Of a DNA stretch of 64,000 bases, positions 47,250-59,062 are shown one piece after another. How positions within the stretch are numbered: the stretch's first letter is position 1; every line of letters starts with the position of its first letter. A model generated the notes under the pieces. That model saw only the letters and a program-made list of their open reading frames with translations. It did not search any database and was not told where the DNA came from. Location: assembly GCA_027186245.1 (NCBI GenBank), contig CP114482.1, forward strand, positions 2,857,001 through 2,921,000, in the 5' to 3' direction. Made by a program: the position numbers and the translations under genes. Source of the stretch: Coriaria nepalensis (lineage: Eukaryota; Streptophyta; Magnoliopsida; Cucurbitales; Coriariaceae).

Positions 47250-50200
47250 TCAAGGCAGGGTAACAGGTTGGATATTCCATATGTCCTTTGCATATTCATG
47301 GATGGTTCGATCACTGCTGAACTTGTATGAGCCTGCTGTATTCAAGATTGACATTCTTGTCCATCTCTGTGAAAATTCAGTTCCGAACATAAGGTGTTAG
47401 AAAATTGGAGAGAAAAACGTGTACAAAAAGATGCGTAATTATATATTCACCTTCTGGTCTCGATACGCCTCTTCAACCTTCTTTTGGCATTCAATGTAAC
47501 TAGGGAAGTCCTTGCCTACAAGGAAGTAATCTGCACGGCCAAAGCCTTCATTTCCTTCCAAGGATCCAATCAGTTCATCATAATTGTACGATCCAAAGAC
47601 TCCACTTCTGATAAATTCCTTTACTTCTTCAAAACGTGGGTCTGGAACAAACTGCAGAAATCGAACTATGATTAGCATGCAATCAAGCAATACACCATTT
47701 TACATTGATTCAAACCAGCCGAAAGTACGTAGTACCTTTCCTTCAGCTCTTTCTTTCCTAAGACCGGCAATTTCATGAGCTTTAGCACCAAAGAGGAAGA
47801 AGTTGTCAGCCCCAACCTCCTGTATGATTTCAACATTGGCACCATCTAAGGTCCCAATCAGGAGGCAGCCGTTCATCGCAAACTTCATATTGCTAGTTCC
47901 ACTGGCCTCCATCCCAGCAGTACTAAAGACAAGAGAGGGGGGGGGGGGTGTAAGTAATGAAATTTTAGTTTTTGAAAATAAAAAGAAAATGTAAAATATA
48001 TTGAAAGATTATTAGAAAAAAGAAGAAAAAAAAGCTTGATCCTATCTTTATCATAAAAGCAGATAAGAATTGAAAAGTTGAACATTGATGGTACTCCTCC
48101 CTAAAATAATTTTGCAACATTAAAACAGGTTGATATCTCCCTGAAGAAGAGACAGAAGAAAGACCAATCAATAAGTAGATTTGGTGATCTAATGTGGTTG
48201 AAAATTTGTGGTCCAAATTTCCATTCACAGACTGACTATATGAAAGATACTCAACAAAGAATATAGTGCAACTGATACCTGATATGCTGTGACAGCTCAC
48301 TTGCAGGAATGAGCGATTCAGCAACACTGACATTGTAGTCAGGGACAAAAATAACCTATATCCACACAAAAGACAATGTTATGAAGACTAGTACATATTG
48401 ATATCACTAGTATATAGAGGAAATACATGTATGAAGACTTTCCTTTAAGATGCTTGAAAAACGAAGTTTGAGCCAAAAAGCCATATTTACCTTCAGTAAG
48501 TCGCCTATTTCAGGATCACTATTCACAGTAGCACCTACATCAGTAATAAACTTCACAATCCTCTTGGCTTGCACGTATGTGGAAAATGCCTTTCCACCAA
48601 ATATACAAACTCTAGGGACAAACTTTGCTTTCCTGTCTGTGGCGCTCATTTCTTTCATTTGCTTATAGCGGTAAACAATCCCCAGGATGTTTAACAGTTG
48701 ACGCTTGTATTCATGAATGCGCTTCACCTAATGTTAATCAATTAATTGAACCAATTACCAACATATAAAATAAAAGATAAATCTGAATGTAATATAGACA
48801 AAATGTGGGAACCAACTATAATGAAGTGGAAACTACTTCACAAGAAAGGTTAAGGATGAAATAGGAACCAACTATAATGAAGTTGCTCCTTGGCAACTTA
48901 GGATACATTATTCATAGTTTGGTGGCTTCCTTATAGAATTATGGCTTGAGGTCCGCTTCATATGCAACAGCTACCTTTTGAGTTTTGTGTACATACATGT
49001 TGAGTATTCAAGATGTAGAGGACTTCAAACAGAATATAATACCTGGATATCAAACAACGCATCAGGGCTGACAGAATACCCTGTTCTTTCTTTGATAAGC
49101 GATACAACTTTCAACTTATTACTCCTTTTTGCAGCCCTCCACTGGATTTGGAGGTCCTCATTATCTGCAAACTGTAGAAGTGTAAAAAGAAGTGACACAA
49201 AGGTACAGAAGTATGTGTCACAGCAGCTGTATAAGGAAATAGAGCAGACAAACTTATGGCCCCTTATAAAAATTATGTTGGAATTTGGTGCACGTCACCT
49301 GTAAAATTTTCAAATTGGAATCAAATTACCTTCTGCAATTGAGCCAACTTTTCTGTATTTAGGACCCAGTCATCTGTGCCAATCCAATCAGTAATTATCT
49401 TACTTAGATCTGGATTGCAGAAACGGAGCCATCTTCTTGGTGTCACTCCATTTGTTTTATTTTGAAACTTCTCTGGCCACAACTGTCAAAATTGCAGGTA
49501 CATTAGGTCATATAACCAGAAAGTTCAACAGCTAAATGGAAGAAAAATTTAAGGAAGTCACTTTAGTTAGGAAACACCAAAGTGCACTACGATGCCATTA
49601 GAGGAGGATATAGATAATGGTGTGCTTACCTTATAAAACGAATTAAATACTTCATCTTTTACAATTTCACTATGTATCTCAGCAACTCCATTTACACTAT
49701 GACCACCCACAACACAGAGATTAGCCATTCGAACCAGCTTTGGTGGTTCTGGTACTGGTTCTGGTACTGGTTCTGGTGGAACCTCGTCCTTGTCTAGAAT
49801 GTCCTTGTTTTCAGGTCCATCTTCTTTACTAACAGAGTCAATTTCTTCAGATGTTTCAAGTACTGGTTCTGGTGTAACCTCATCCTTGTCTAGAATGTCC
49901 TTGTTTTCAGGTCCATCTTCTTTACTAACAGAGTCAATTTCTTCAGATGTTTCAAGTTTCTCGGTTGGAGCGAGTACTGGGATTTTTTCAGGTTTAACAA
50001 GTATATCTGAAAAGCTGGCAGGAAAATCAACATTTTCTAAAATCCTCATCTCCTTCAGCTTCTTATGCAACAAGTCCAGATCTTTTGTGCCATATTCGGA
50101 AATAATAGTTTGAATAAGCTGGAAGAATGAAGAAATGAGACCTAGAAATTGGCTACAAATTTATATAGATCTATGTTCAAATAATCTGTAGATTACTCAG

Positions 50201-52700
50201 TATTACCTCCTCATCAATCTTTTCTATGATCTCAACATGCCTAGGAAGCAGCTTCTGCATAAGTTCATAACTCCATTTCTCCAATGCCTCAGGGAGAACA
50301 GTATGATTTGTGTATGCCACAGTCCTGGCCATGAAGGTAGGACATCAGGAACCTATTTTTCAAGGTTGAGCATGCGCAAAGGAGAGTACTTGGAAATAGA
50401 CTTATGAAAAGCAACAGGTACAAATAAACAAGCTAGAAAAAGAAAATTGCAGTAATCTAAATAGACTACAACTATTCACATAACTTTTATCACTTATTAT
50501 ATTTCCCTTATATATACATTCTAACAAAAGATACTAATAACCACAAATGCCTGATGAGTGATGACAATAAACTTAACAGCTCTGCTGGGTAGTACCTTTG
50601 TGTAATTTTCCAGGCCTCATTCCAGCTTAAACCCTTGTGATCTATTAAGATTCTCATGAGCTCAGGTATGCAGAGAGTTGGGTGGGTATCATTCATCTGC
50701 ACTGCAACCTTCTCGGGAAATTCTTCCCAGTTCACATTTGCTTCAGATCTTCTCTCAAAGCGTGCAATGATATCTTGAAGAGAAGCAGAGCATAAAGTAT
50801 ACTGTTGCTTCAAACGAAGGATTTTTCCCTCTACTGAATCATCCCCAGGGTATAGAATATAGCAGATCTGACATAATACAGACAATTTATGTACATCATA
50901 GCCCAAAAAATTCAAAATAAAAGAAGTAAAAACTAAAAGTAAGCGAAAACATGGTTAATTGTGTGAGAGTAAAGAATAACTAAACATTCACATAAGGGTC
51001 CCCTTGGCATTTTCCTAGAGTGTTAGAGACGATATAAAAAGCATAGAATCCAAAATTGACGGCCTCCTCTTAGAAACCTAAACGATAGCATATCAAAACA
51101 GAAAACCCGACTTTGTACTAGTGTATCAGGACCAGCTGTATTTCAGAAGTTTTTATTTGAGGTTCCCGACTGTATGGTTGATTAAAACTTACACAATAAC
51201 CAATGATAACCAAGTCCAAAATGATTAACTATATGATCATAAGTGCAAATGTTTACACGATGAATAATAATTCTAAACCTTTTCAGCATTTGCAAGGGCC
51301 TCTAGCGCTTTTGTGTGCTCTCCAGCATTAAAAGCAGATAGATCAAGATCTTCAGATGAAGCTTTGGTTGACCAAAGTCTAAGATTGATAGTGCTCTTTG
51401 TTTCATATCCTGGTATGGGAACATCATGTGCAACAGCCTCTATATCTTCTCCTCCGATCCAATGATTCTTACCATCTGAGCCTGTAACAACCTTACCATA
51501 GAACTTCACAGGATAGGAAACATCATTTCTGACAATTTCCCAGGGATTACCCATCTACAAGGAGAACCATAAACGGAAATTAATAGAGCAGTTTTGAGAA
51601 GCTACCTTCAGAAGTTAGAGATAATGCTGGCGCCATAATTCTTAACATATTCTTAATGAAGTTACCTCAAGCCAGTTTTCAGCAACTTCCTCCTGTCCTT
51701 CCTTAGTAATCCTCTGTTTGAATAAACCATACTTATATCTAAGCCCATATCCCCACGCTGGGTAATTTAATGTTGCCAAAGAGTCCAGAAAACAGGAGGC
51801 TAACCGCCCAAGTCCACCATTTCCAAGGGCAGCATCTGATTCCTTTTTTAACCAATCAAACATATCAGCTGATGATACCACAAAAATACCTTTTTTTCTT
51901 GGCCGTAAATCATTTTCAGTAGAGGAAGAACGTAAGTTCAAAAAAAAAAACAAAAATCTCACTTGCTCGGCCACATTTTCTAATTTGTATCCAAGCTTGC
52001 TTAAAGCCTCTGCATATCCACCGGCGAGTCCTAAATTACCAATTGCATTTAACAGTGCTCTACCCTACAATACGAGCACTATGAAAGGTAATGTCTTGCA
52101 GAACACAAATTACCAGAAAACAGTATTCGCTTCTGGAAATTCATGTACACAAACCTGCAAAAATTCCATTGACAAGTAATATGCGTGCTTAACATTCAAC
52201 TTTTCGTAATAAGCATTTGTTGCGTTCCAGTTTATGATGAGAGCATCACGAACACTTTGAGCAGTTGAGAAGAAGGCCTTCGGAAGGTCAAATCGCTCAG
52301 GAGAAAACAATGGAGTGAACTCCGCATGGTATTTAATACTCGATGCAATCGATGCAGCATCAGGCGTGAAAGAACTTGAGCTTCCCACAAAAATTCCTGA
52401 AGAAACAAAATATTCAAATTACAAACCATAGAAATAAGAGCTGAGACAGTGAGAAATCGAAATAAATCAGAGCATCAAACCTTCTTCTGGAACCAGATCC
52501 TTCGCATTCTCCTTTGGCTCGCTGATTCCGTTCTTCACCGACAATGATCTCCTCACAGAGCACAAATTCGAGGTCCTGATCAAAAGCAGCTTTGATTTAG
52601 CATAACTGGAGCTCGACTTGCCGAGCTTGGAGATTGAGCCACAATGCGAGAAAGCTTCTGCTCGATTGGAAGTCAGCGATAAGTGTAAACTCGCAGCCAT
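47250..52700 (-). CDS. PHS1: Plastidial alpha-1,4-glucan phosphorylase, L isozyme
   Basis: Fifteen exons give 998 residues: 52700-52481, 52396-52155, 52064-51963, 51842-51666, 51554-51279, 50867-50596, 50324-50207, 50118-49630, 49482-49330, 49171-49043, 48727-48491, 48355-48279, 47922-47736, 47651-47451 and 47366-47250. All phases agree. It reversibly transfers glucose between glucose-1-phosphate and the ends of starch or malto-oligosaccharides. A Ser-rich transit peptide is followed by conserved [37 protein letters not shown] and NGVTPRRWL. The pyridoxal-phosphate lysine is about Lys844 in [14 protein letters not shown]. Exon 8 carries the acidic insertion that marks plastid L-type enzymes, expanded here by an in-frame tandem duplication. 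The C-terminus ends [11 protein letters not shown] microsatellite lies in the leader (52711-52736). The gene is divergent from the GAUT gene. Confidence 0.96.
49765..49956 (-). repeat. 96-bp in-frame tandem duplication in PHS1 exon 8
   Basis: Units 49765-49860 and 49861-49956 differ at only about two positions. Each encodes 32 residues, beginning [15 protein letters not shown] and ending in an EPV motif. A shorter 12-bp unit encoding PEPV is repeated next to it, at about 49740-49780. The array lies in the acidic L-isozyme insertion, where length changes keep the frame. Confidence 0.9.
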
Positions 52701-52710
52701 GGCTGATAGC

Positions 52711-52736
52711 TTCTCTCTCTCTCTCTCTCTCTCTCT
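52711..52736. repeat. CT microsatellite in the PHS1 5' leader
   Basis: A (CT)n run of about 13 units lies 10 bp upstream of the PHS1 start codon. It reads as (AG)n in the transcript. Such tracts are common in plant leaders. Confidence 0.85.
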
Positions 52737-54349
52737 GAATCAGTCACAGAGAAGCAGTAAAAGAAGGAATAGCGCTCTCGTTCCAATACAGATCAGTTAA
52801 CATGCTGAATCACCTTCTTCTTCTTCTTCTCTAATACCGTAAGAGCCCTGGATCCTATGCGACATTGAATTTATTATCCCGCTGCAACCGCTAAGCTATT
52901 CACCGTACGATTAAAAAAAAAATGTAACTATTCGACGGTACTTTATCCGGCGGTTCTCATTTCTAACCGTTCTTTAAGCTCTGACCGTTGGTTAATCTAG
53001 TTACAATGATTTGGGATACATAGGAACTCTGCCGCCAAAAAGGCCGTTTTATGATACAGGAAAAACAAATGAGTGATTAGATTAACTCATGACTAAAAAA
53101 GTGTATATTATGTGAGGTTGGGTCCCACACTACGTCAAGATTTTCCACCGTCCACGTGTAAACGCTACACGTGATGATGGTGATATCTAGGAGATTAATT
53201 TCCGCATTAATAACAGTATTTTCTTAGGGACCGTTGGTTGGATTTCTCTAATAAGGTTATTAGTAAATAATTATTTTAATTTCGTATTTATCTAAATGGA
53301 GAAAAAAGAAAACTTTAAATAATATATCAAAATATTTTAAATTAAGAAAAATATGAAAAATTATTATTTTTTTCCGTTTCAAAAAATAAAAATCATTCTT
53401 AATATAATTAAAAATTATATTAAAATAATAATAATTTTAATTTTAATTTTATTACCACCAAAAAATGGATCCGAACATTTTCGTACCGATCTTTTAATTT
53501 CATTGATTCATAAGTTGCTATTAATAGAAATCCACGTGCTCCGTTTCATGCATGGACTCTATACTTCATGTACGTAAATAGTATATACTCTCTCTCCCCT
53601 CCTTAAAAAGGATGGACCTTCCCCGGATTAATGAATGGATTCATTAAGTTAATACATAAATGAACAAAAATGAGCGAAATGAAGCAAAGTGAAAAACGAT
53701 GACGTTTTGGGACTTTTCCCATTTCAACGTCTGAATCCGCTTTTAACGGTAATTTAAAAACAAAAATACTCAAAACGGTAATATAAACGGCAAAGCTGAG
53801 AAACAGAAATGATATACACTAACTTTCATGCATGATCGTTGGAGTGGGGACACGTCTAAATTTAGCTTCCTTCCTTAAAAAACAAGTCAAATTCAAACTC
53901 AATCTCCACATTTTACTCCTCTCTCTATAATTTTTTTTTTTTTTTTTCATTTTTAGTTACTTTCCAAATTTTCCGGGAAAGACGAAACCAGATCGCACTG
54001 ATGCTGCAGCAATCAGGAAAAAAAAAGGGAGGAAAAATTATCTCTTTGAATCTATGGTTGGAATTATCGATTGAATCGAAGAAATTGAGAGAGTTTTCCG
54101 ATTGAAATGCGCTCTTGGAAAAGGCCGAAGAAACAGACGAATTCGAGCGAAATCCAGAGCGATAGATCTGATTGGGTTCATTGTCGGTGAAGGAATCGTG
54201 CATGTAATCGGGTCGATCTTATGGTGTTCATCCCCGGGCGGCCGTTAATGGTGGTAAAGCTGTAGGGTGGTGGTGGTTGTGGAGGGAAACAGAAACGACG
54301 GCGTATTGAAGGAGAGGCAGCATATATATATATATATATGCAGAAGACG
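52737..54349. promoter_or_regulatory. Divergent intergenic region between PHS1 and the GAUT gene
   Basis: About 1.6 kb carrying both promoters. Two perfect CACGTG G-boxes lie at 53153-53158 and 53168-53173, about 450 bp upstream of the PHS1 start, with TACGTCA nearby at 53131-53137. G-boxes bind bZIP and bHLH factors in light and ABA responses; use here is inferred. 53280-53460 is very AT-rich. An (AT)n microsatellite ends at the upstream ATG of the GAUT gene (54338). Confidence 0.5.
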
Positions 54350-56766
54350 ATGCAGCTTGAGTTTTCTTATAGTATGAGAAGCCTAACGATCTCGAGCAAG
54401 AATGGGTTTACTGACTTGATGAAGATCAAGGTCGCTGCCTCCCGCCATATTTCTTATCGAACGGTTTTCCACATAATCCTCATTCTCGCTTTCTTATTGC
54501 CCTTCATCTTCATCCTCACTGCTCTTGTTACTCTTGAAGGGGTCAACAAGTGCTCCTCATTTGGTACTCCTTTTAGTTTTCTCTTCTTTTTTTCCCTTCT
54601 GCATTCTGTTTGCATTTTGATATGATTGGATTATTGATCAAATAGATTTCGTATTTTCATTGTTCGGTTTCGGGTTATCCCGATTTTTTTATTGCATTAT
54701 TCGGTTCGGAATAATTGTATCAATCGATTCTCTTTGAATATGGGTCATGTTCCAGAATCGGATGGTATGAATTTTTGTTTTGGCCGTATAGGAAATCCAG
54801 TTTATTAAATTTTTGATTTCGCAGTTTTGAAAGTCCGATGATTTTGAGTTGGGAAGTGAGTTTATAATATATGGCTGCTCGGTTTTTGGGGCAACATTTT
54901 TCCGCAGCCTTGTTTTAGTTTGAAATCTTGTGTTTATTGATGATACTTGTTCACTGTGTTTGGGTGGTGCAACCATGTTTCCTTATTTCTCGCTTTTCTG
55001 TGTGCTTCAGATTGTTTAGGAAGGAGGTTGGGACCGCGGCTTCTTGGCCGAGTTGGTAATTCGGAGGTGCATAACACTTTGTCTTAGCATATCACAATCT
55101 AGATTTCGCATTTTCATACTAATCATGTGTTGCTTTATGTTATTAACTTGAGCTCTTTCCTTGTAAATTTCCGGTCATAATTCCCGTAGAGACTAGTTAG
55201 AGACTTCTACAAGATCCTGAACCAAGTTAACGGTGAAGAATTCCCAAAGGGTCTAAAGCCATCGGATTCATTTACTCAACTAGTTTCCGAAATGCAGAAT
55301 AATCAATACGATGCTAGGACATTCGCTTTCACATTGAAGGCAATGGTAGGTTCCACATTACAGATTGTCTAAAATAGTCATAGACTTTCAGCTAAATGTC
55401 ATGCTACTTGTTTTTGTTTTTTTTTTCTGGATTAGATGGAGAAATTCGAAAGCGAGATAAGAGAATCTAAATTTGCCGAGCTAATGAACAAGCACTTTGC
55501 CGCTAGTTCCATTCCAAAAGGCATCCATTGTCTCTCCCTCCGTTTAACCGATGAATATTCCTCGAACGCCCATGCCAGAAAACAACTACCCCCTCCAGAG
55601 CTACTTCCTTTACTTTCTGATAATTCTTATCACCACTTCATTCTATCGACCGATAACATCTTAGCCGCTTCAGTTGTGGTCAACTCTGCCATCCAATCAT
55701 CGGTCAAACCCGAAAAGGTTGTGTTTCATGTCATTACGGATAGGAAGACTTATGCGGGTATGCATTCATGGTTTGCATTGAACCCTGTCTTTCCGGCTAT
55801 TGTTGAAGTCAAAGGTGTTTACGAGTTTGATTGGTTGACAAGGGAAAATGTTCCAGTTCTAGAAGCTCTGGAGAGCAAAAATGGGATAAAAAGTTATTAT
55901 CATGGAAATCATATAGCAGGGGCTAATCTTAGTGATACAACTCCACGAATATTTGCTTCGAGATTGCAGGCTAGAAGTCCCAAGTACATTTCCATACTCA
56001 ATCATGTCCGTATATATCTACCAGAGGTGATGCAGCTCTCTCATTTTCCTTAGGTTTTTATTCATATGAAGATCTAGTTGTTGACGGCGTTATTTTACAG
56101 CTTTTCCCAGATTTGGACAAGGTGGCATTTTTAGACGATGATGTTGTGGTTCAACGTGATCTATCTCCACTTTGGGATATCGACCTTCAGGGGAAGGTCA
56201 ATGGAGCTGTGGAAACTTGTAAAGGTGAAGATGATTGGGTAATGTCAAAGCGACTAAGGAATTACTTCAATTTCTCTCACCCTCTTGTAGCCAAGAATTT
56301 GAATGCTGATGAATGTGCCTGGGCTTATGGTATGAACGTCTTTGATCTTCGTGCTTGGAGGAAGACAGACATAAGAGAAACATACCATTCATGGGTCAAA
56401 GAGGTAATAGATAATCTAATCCTTTTCTCATAAATGGTTTATATGCGACCCTTTTGTTTATATGAGTTGGTTTTTATGTGGCAGAATCTCAATTCAAATT
56501 TGACATTGTGGAAGCTTGGTACTTTACCACCGGCTCTAATTGCATTTAGAGGTCATGTTCATCTCATCGATCCATCATGGCATATGCTTGGATTGGGTTA
56601 TCAGAACAAGACGGATATCGAGAGGGTGAAAAAGGCAGCAGTGATTCATTACAACGGTCAGTTAAAGCCGTGGTTGGAGATCGGGTTTGACCATCTCCGG
56701 CCATTTTGGACCAAGTATGTCAACTACTCTAATGATTTTATCAGGAACTGCCATATCTTGGGGTAG
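54350..56766 (+). CDS. GAUT13: Galacturonosyltransferase GAUT13/14-like
   Basis: Six exons, 54350-54563, 55011-55066, 55190-55345, 55436-56026, 56101-56403 and 56485-56766, give 533 residues, equal to the expected family size. GAUT proteins are Golgi type II glycosyltransferases (GT8) of pectin synthesis that use UDP-galacturonate. A short cytosolic tail and one membrane anchor (about 40-61, HIILILAFLLPFIFILTALV) are followed by a stem and the GT8 domain. Visible motifs are ASSIPKGIHCLSLRLTDEY, HFILSTDNILAASVV, the DxD metal site in KVAFLDDDVVVQ (Asp351-Asp353), CAWAYGMNVFDLRAW and HMLGLGYQ. The start at 54350 (MQLEFSYSMRSLTISS) fits the family; an ATG four codons upstream sits at the end of an AT microsatellite. 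The exon 2 donor (GAG/GTGCAT) is weak but kept by frame. Assignment to 13/14 rather than 12 rests on the TLEGVNKCSSFDC segment and the ending CHILG. Confidence 0.94.
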
Positions 56767-57313
56767 CAGTTGCTCATATGGTTCTTAAGAACAGATGTTA
56801 CACTGTGAAATGTTGTTTTTACGAGCCATATAAGAGGAAGGAATCAGAAAATTGTCCGGCGCTGTGAAACTTACTGGTCCATATACAGTTCCATCTTTGC
56901 TGTTTTGATGACGGGACCCACCATGGTGAAATCATTCTTTCGATTTGTAACATAGAAATCCCATTTTTCTTTTGTATGCCAGAAATAGGTTATTGTTCTT
57001 AACCCGCCTGCCAGCTGCCAGTTTTAATGGTTTCATATGGGAAGTGCTGGAAAGATGAAAGCTCAAGCCTAAAACAGGTCTTTCATTTGTAAGACAGACA
57101 TTTAACATGTGCAGAGAATTCTTTTTCCAATCTCTTGCTTCGATTTTTCTCTCACGGTAATAAGAATTTAGACATCAAATACTTTATATCTTTCTATAAC
57201 TTCATCAAAAACATCGTACATTTAAGAAGAAAGAAAAAACATGGAATGATATAGAATCCGCTATATACCTATGGCTGCTCCACAATTTTATTTGGTCCTA
57301 TACGGTTCCTACG
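56767..57313. other. 3' flanks of the GAUT and DUF4336 genes
   Basis: Convergent gene ends. No further feature is seen. Confidence 0.4.
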
Positions 57314-59062
57314 TTACCTTTTCCGGCCAGAGACTGTCTTCTTCACAGCTCCAACCGACACTAAAAACTGGTCAAGGGATGATAAGGTCTTCATATCATC
57401 CGGAGGGAAGTAACTAGTTGCCTTTCCCATAAGCGATGAGAAGAGAAGAGAAAATGAAGGCTTATTTACATATTGCTCACCCAAAAGATCATCTAGAAAT
57501 CCGAAAGCAGCCAAGAAATCGGATCTACTTGCATTTATTGGAGCAGCAAAATGAGCTGGGATTATTCTCTTGAACCTCCAATCCCTTACAATCCTATCAA
57601 TCCAGTCCCTCACCTGAACATTAGGACAAAATATAGACATAGTTAAACATGATTGCTTGGTTTGTCTAACCAGGTCGTTTCGATTATACCTTTTCGGGAA
57701 CTTTACTGAAGACAAGAGTCTTAACAATGGGCGAAACAATCAATTTCTGTGACATTTGAGCAAAGCTAGCATTTGGTTCTAACAGATTTGAAGGGCCAAG
57801 AAACAATATTTGCAGAACCATTCTTTCCCACCCTGCACCAATAACCAGTTCATATTCACAGGTTTATCACATAAGACTAGGCTGTGAAGTAAAACACAGA
57901 TATACCCTTTTGACGGTTCATCTTGTTATCAACTACCGGCTCTTCGGAAACTTCCTTTCCCTTACTCAGAAGCTTTACTGCCAAACCGTTTTTTGCCGAA
58001 TCCAACAAAGACTCTTTACTAATACATTCAGGTGCTTGTTTCGGAACAAAAATAACCGCATCTGTAACTAATAATGTTCTTGATTTCTTATGATAAAAGG
58101 CAACCTCCACATACGGACCGATCCCTGTTTAAATAATCAAATAATGTCAGTATTAACCGAGCAAACGATCAAAACATCAATAGACGTAGTGAAAGATGAT
58201 TTCATTTTACCAACTTCTGGCGAGCTTAGGACTTTTTGGTCGATATCATTGGCCCATGGAGCGGAGAGATCTTCATCTTTCAAGTTTCTTGCACCAAAAA
58301 TGCCTAAAAATTCAAGGGGTAAGTTTAAAGGCCAACTCCATTGCCTTGGTGCAACCCATAATTGAGCCTTGGGAAACTTTCTGGAGAACGGGCCGACAAA
58401 TATTTTGTGTTCGTAAGCAAATGTGGGGAGAACAATGTATTCAACAGGTGAACCCAGCTCTTTCACAAGCTGAAAAGATTACAAGAAATCAGAATAAAAA
58501 ATGGCAACGTATAGTAAGCAAATGGAAGGAAAAAAAACAAAAGGTGGAACCTGAATGCACTCCTTAGTGGGAGCAATAGGAGCATGGACCCATAATCCTC
58601 CAGATTTGAGCTTGATTACAGTCATTCTAATGTTAGTAGACACACTGCTGAACCCTAATGCTTGCTCTTGCTCAAATAGCCATATACTTCCTTTCACAGC
58701 CTAAAATTGAACAAAATTGAAGTTATAGCCAAAAAAAAAAAAAAAGGTATTTTTCATCTAAAACGATGCGAAAGAGTGGGGAGAAAGCTGACCTCAGTTC
58801 TGATGGTACGTCTATTGAGGAAAGGGCCAAGAGGGAAAGGGAAGCCAGTGAAGTTGAAGTAGAATCTCTCACCGCCATTGTTGTCGCTGCTGCTGCTACT
58901 GCTTGAAGCTAATGCAACTATCGGATTGAAGGTAGCATCTTTTATTCTGGGTTTAAGCTGAAAACTGTGACCCTTTAATGAAGAAGTAGAGTATTTTAAA
59001 GAAATTGGATTTTGGGAAAAAATGGCGAATTTGAGGGAAGAAACAGCAATGGCAGCCACCAT
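57314..59062 (-). CDS. Plastid DUF4336-type protein of unknown function
   Basis: Six exons, 59062-58793, 58700-58551, 58469-58211, 58124-57906, 57832-57690 and 57613-57314, give 446 residues. The Ser-rich, acid-poor N-terminus suggests a plastid transit peptide. Conserved-looking pieces include GLWVHAPIAPTKECIQLV, VEYIVLPTFAYEHKIFVGPF, WVAPRQWSWPLNLPLEFLGIFG and the C-terminal DWRFKRIIPAHFAAPI. These match what I recall of DUF4336, found in plants, algae and cyanobacteria. The HAPIAPT...PTFAYEHKIF pattern loosely resembles metallo-beta-lactamase-like folds, but no complete metal-binding motif is visible. Function is unknown. The start at 59062 (MVAAIAVSS) was preferred to in-frame upstream starts because it gives a normal transit peptide. 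Confidence 0.8.

Noticed and set aside
53925..54203. Minus-strand open frame upstream of the GAUT gene
   Set aside because: No family resemblance; it ends in a poly(A)-derived Lys run and overlaps the likely GAUT leader.
6535..56766. A metabolic gene cluster formed by UGT, expansin, UGD, PHS1 and GAUT
   Set aside because: The genes are far apart, mixed with unrelated housekeeping genes and act in different compartments. Nothing in the sequence supports co-regulation.
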